A stretch of DNA of 5,803 nucleotides from Chloroflexia bacterium (lineage in GTDB: Bacteria; Chloroflexota; Chloroflexia; Thermomicrobiales; UBA6265): the NCBI GenBank assembly GCA_013696525.1, contig JACCYK010000519.1, positions 1 through 5,803 on the forward strand, written 5' to 3'. The notes beneath the pieces are model-generated. The model was given only the letters and a program-made list of their open reading frames with translations, searched no databases and had not been told where the DNA came from. Below are positions 5,280 through 5,803 of this stretch, in pieces. Both the position numbers and the translations under genes were made by a program. Numbering within the stretch: position 1 is the first letter of the stretch; the number at the start of each line of letters is the position of its first letter.

Positions 5280-5803
5280 TCACTGACTCGCCGGGGCCGG
5301 CCCTGCCTGATCGGGTGAGGTCTCATCCGGTGTCGGGAGTTGCTCGACGATCGTGCCCAGTACCCCGTTGACGAACCGGCCGGAGCTGTCCCCGCCAAAC
5401 CGCTTCGCCAGTTCGACCGCTTCGTTGATCGCGACCTTCGGCGGCACCTCCGCCTCGTTGAGCAGTTCGTAGATCGCCAGCCGCAGCACATTGCGGTCGA
5501 TCGCCGCCACCCGCGCCACGGGGAACGCCGGGGCCGCCGCCTCGATCCGGGCATCAATCTCGATCCGCGCCGCCAGCGAACCGTTGACCAACCGTTGCAC
5601 ATGGTCCCGGATCGCCCTGGCTTGGGCAGCTTGGACCCGATCCCCGGTGGTCTCATCGTCCTCGACGAGGACCAGCGCCAGCTCTTCTTCCTCGGCCAGC
5701 GTCCGCTCCAAGGTCTCCGCCGGGTCGTGGCCGGTCAGGTCGACCTCGTAGAGGATCTGCAAGGCCAGGACGCGGCCCTGGTGGCGACGGCCATAGCCAA
5801 CAT
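5280..5803 (-). CDS. nusB: Transcription antitermination protein NusB, 5' partial
   Basis: NusB binds boxA RNA together with NusE (ribosomal protein S10) and supports antitermination of rRNA operons. The frame stays open to the window edge, so the start lies beyond 5803; 173 residues are visible. The visible N-terminus [20 protein letters not shown] matches the Arg-rich helix that begins NusB proteins, so only a few residues are missing. A TTG at 5762 is in frame but falls inside this helix and is not the start. The C-terminal half carries the family core: [18 protein letters not shown] (about 97-114) and [13 protein letters not shown] (about 125-137), then [11 protein letters not shown]. The middle is longer and more acidic ([17 protein letters not shown]) than in Escherichia coli (139 aa), and there is a Pro/Ala-rich tail after VEQL. 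It is followed by acpP in the same direction. Confidence 0.93.
   Translation of the reverse strand, partial: VGYGRRHQGRVLALQILYEVDLTGHDPAETLERTLAEEEELALVLVEDDETTGDRVQAAQARAIRDHVQRLVNGSLAARIEIDARIEAAAPAFPVARVAAIDRNVLRLAIYELLNEAEVPPKVAINEAVELAKRFGGDSSGRFVNGVLGTIVEQLPTPDETSPDQAGPAPASQ

Noticed and set aside
4990..5283. 97-residue frame upstream of and overlapping acpP
   Set aside because: It spans the nusB-acpP gap in another frame, lacks a ribosome binding site and domain features, and would overlap the start of acpP.

Overview
This is a GC-rich (roughly 65%) bacterial chromosomal window carrying mostly housekeeping genes. The Gmk P-loop reads GVGKDT, starts include GTG and possibly TTG, an RqcH-type NFACT protein is present, and nusB, acpP and tatC lie close together. 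Together these fit a Chloroflexota bacterium, perhaps of the Thermomicrobia. That placement is inferred from protein flavour alone and is only moderately secure. I see no mobile element, CRISPR array, tRNA, rRNA or obvious foreign DNA.

Left part (1-1027, + strand): the window opens inside the 3' end of an acidic, probably exported protein ending in a cupredoxin-like domain that has lost most copper ligands. A GC-rich hairpin follows. Then comes def (peptide deformylase), with a second inverted repeat directly before its ribosome binding site. def converges on gmk (guanylate kinase, - strand) with only 7 bases between the stop codons.

Middle (1035-3669): gmk is divergent from a full-length NFACT/RqcH gene (ribosome-associated quality control). 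The two starts are at most about 105 bases apart, and 49 apart if gmk uses its most upstream ATG. The start of gmk is uncertain.

Right part (3670-5803, - strand): nusB (5' end beyond the window), acpP and tatC are read leftwards in that order. tatC ends before a perfect 12-bp hairpin terminator at 3766-3794, which separates it from the convergent RqcH gene. acpP has a strong Shine-Dalgarno and a structured leader. tatC has a candidate sigma-70 promoter overlapped by a perfect inverted repeat.

The genes serve protein maturation (Def), rescue of stalled ribosomes (RqcH), protein export (TatC), antitermination (NusB), nucleotide metabolism (Gmk) and fatty-acid synthesis (AcpP). They do not form one pathway and I found no convincing new system. 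The points most worth a second look are the degenerate cupredoxin domain, the acidic insertion in RqcH, the KLP-rich extension of TatC, the inverted repeat over the tatC promoter, the acpP leader, and a strong excess of the hexamer CGATCG.
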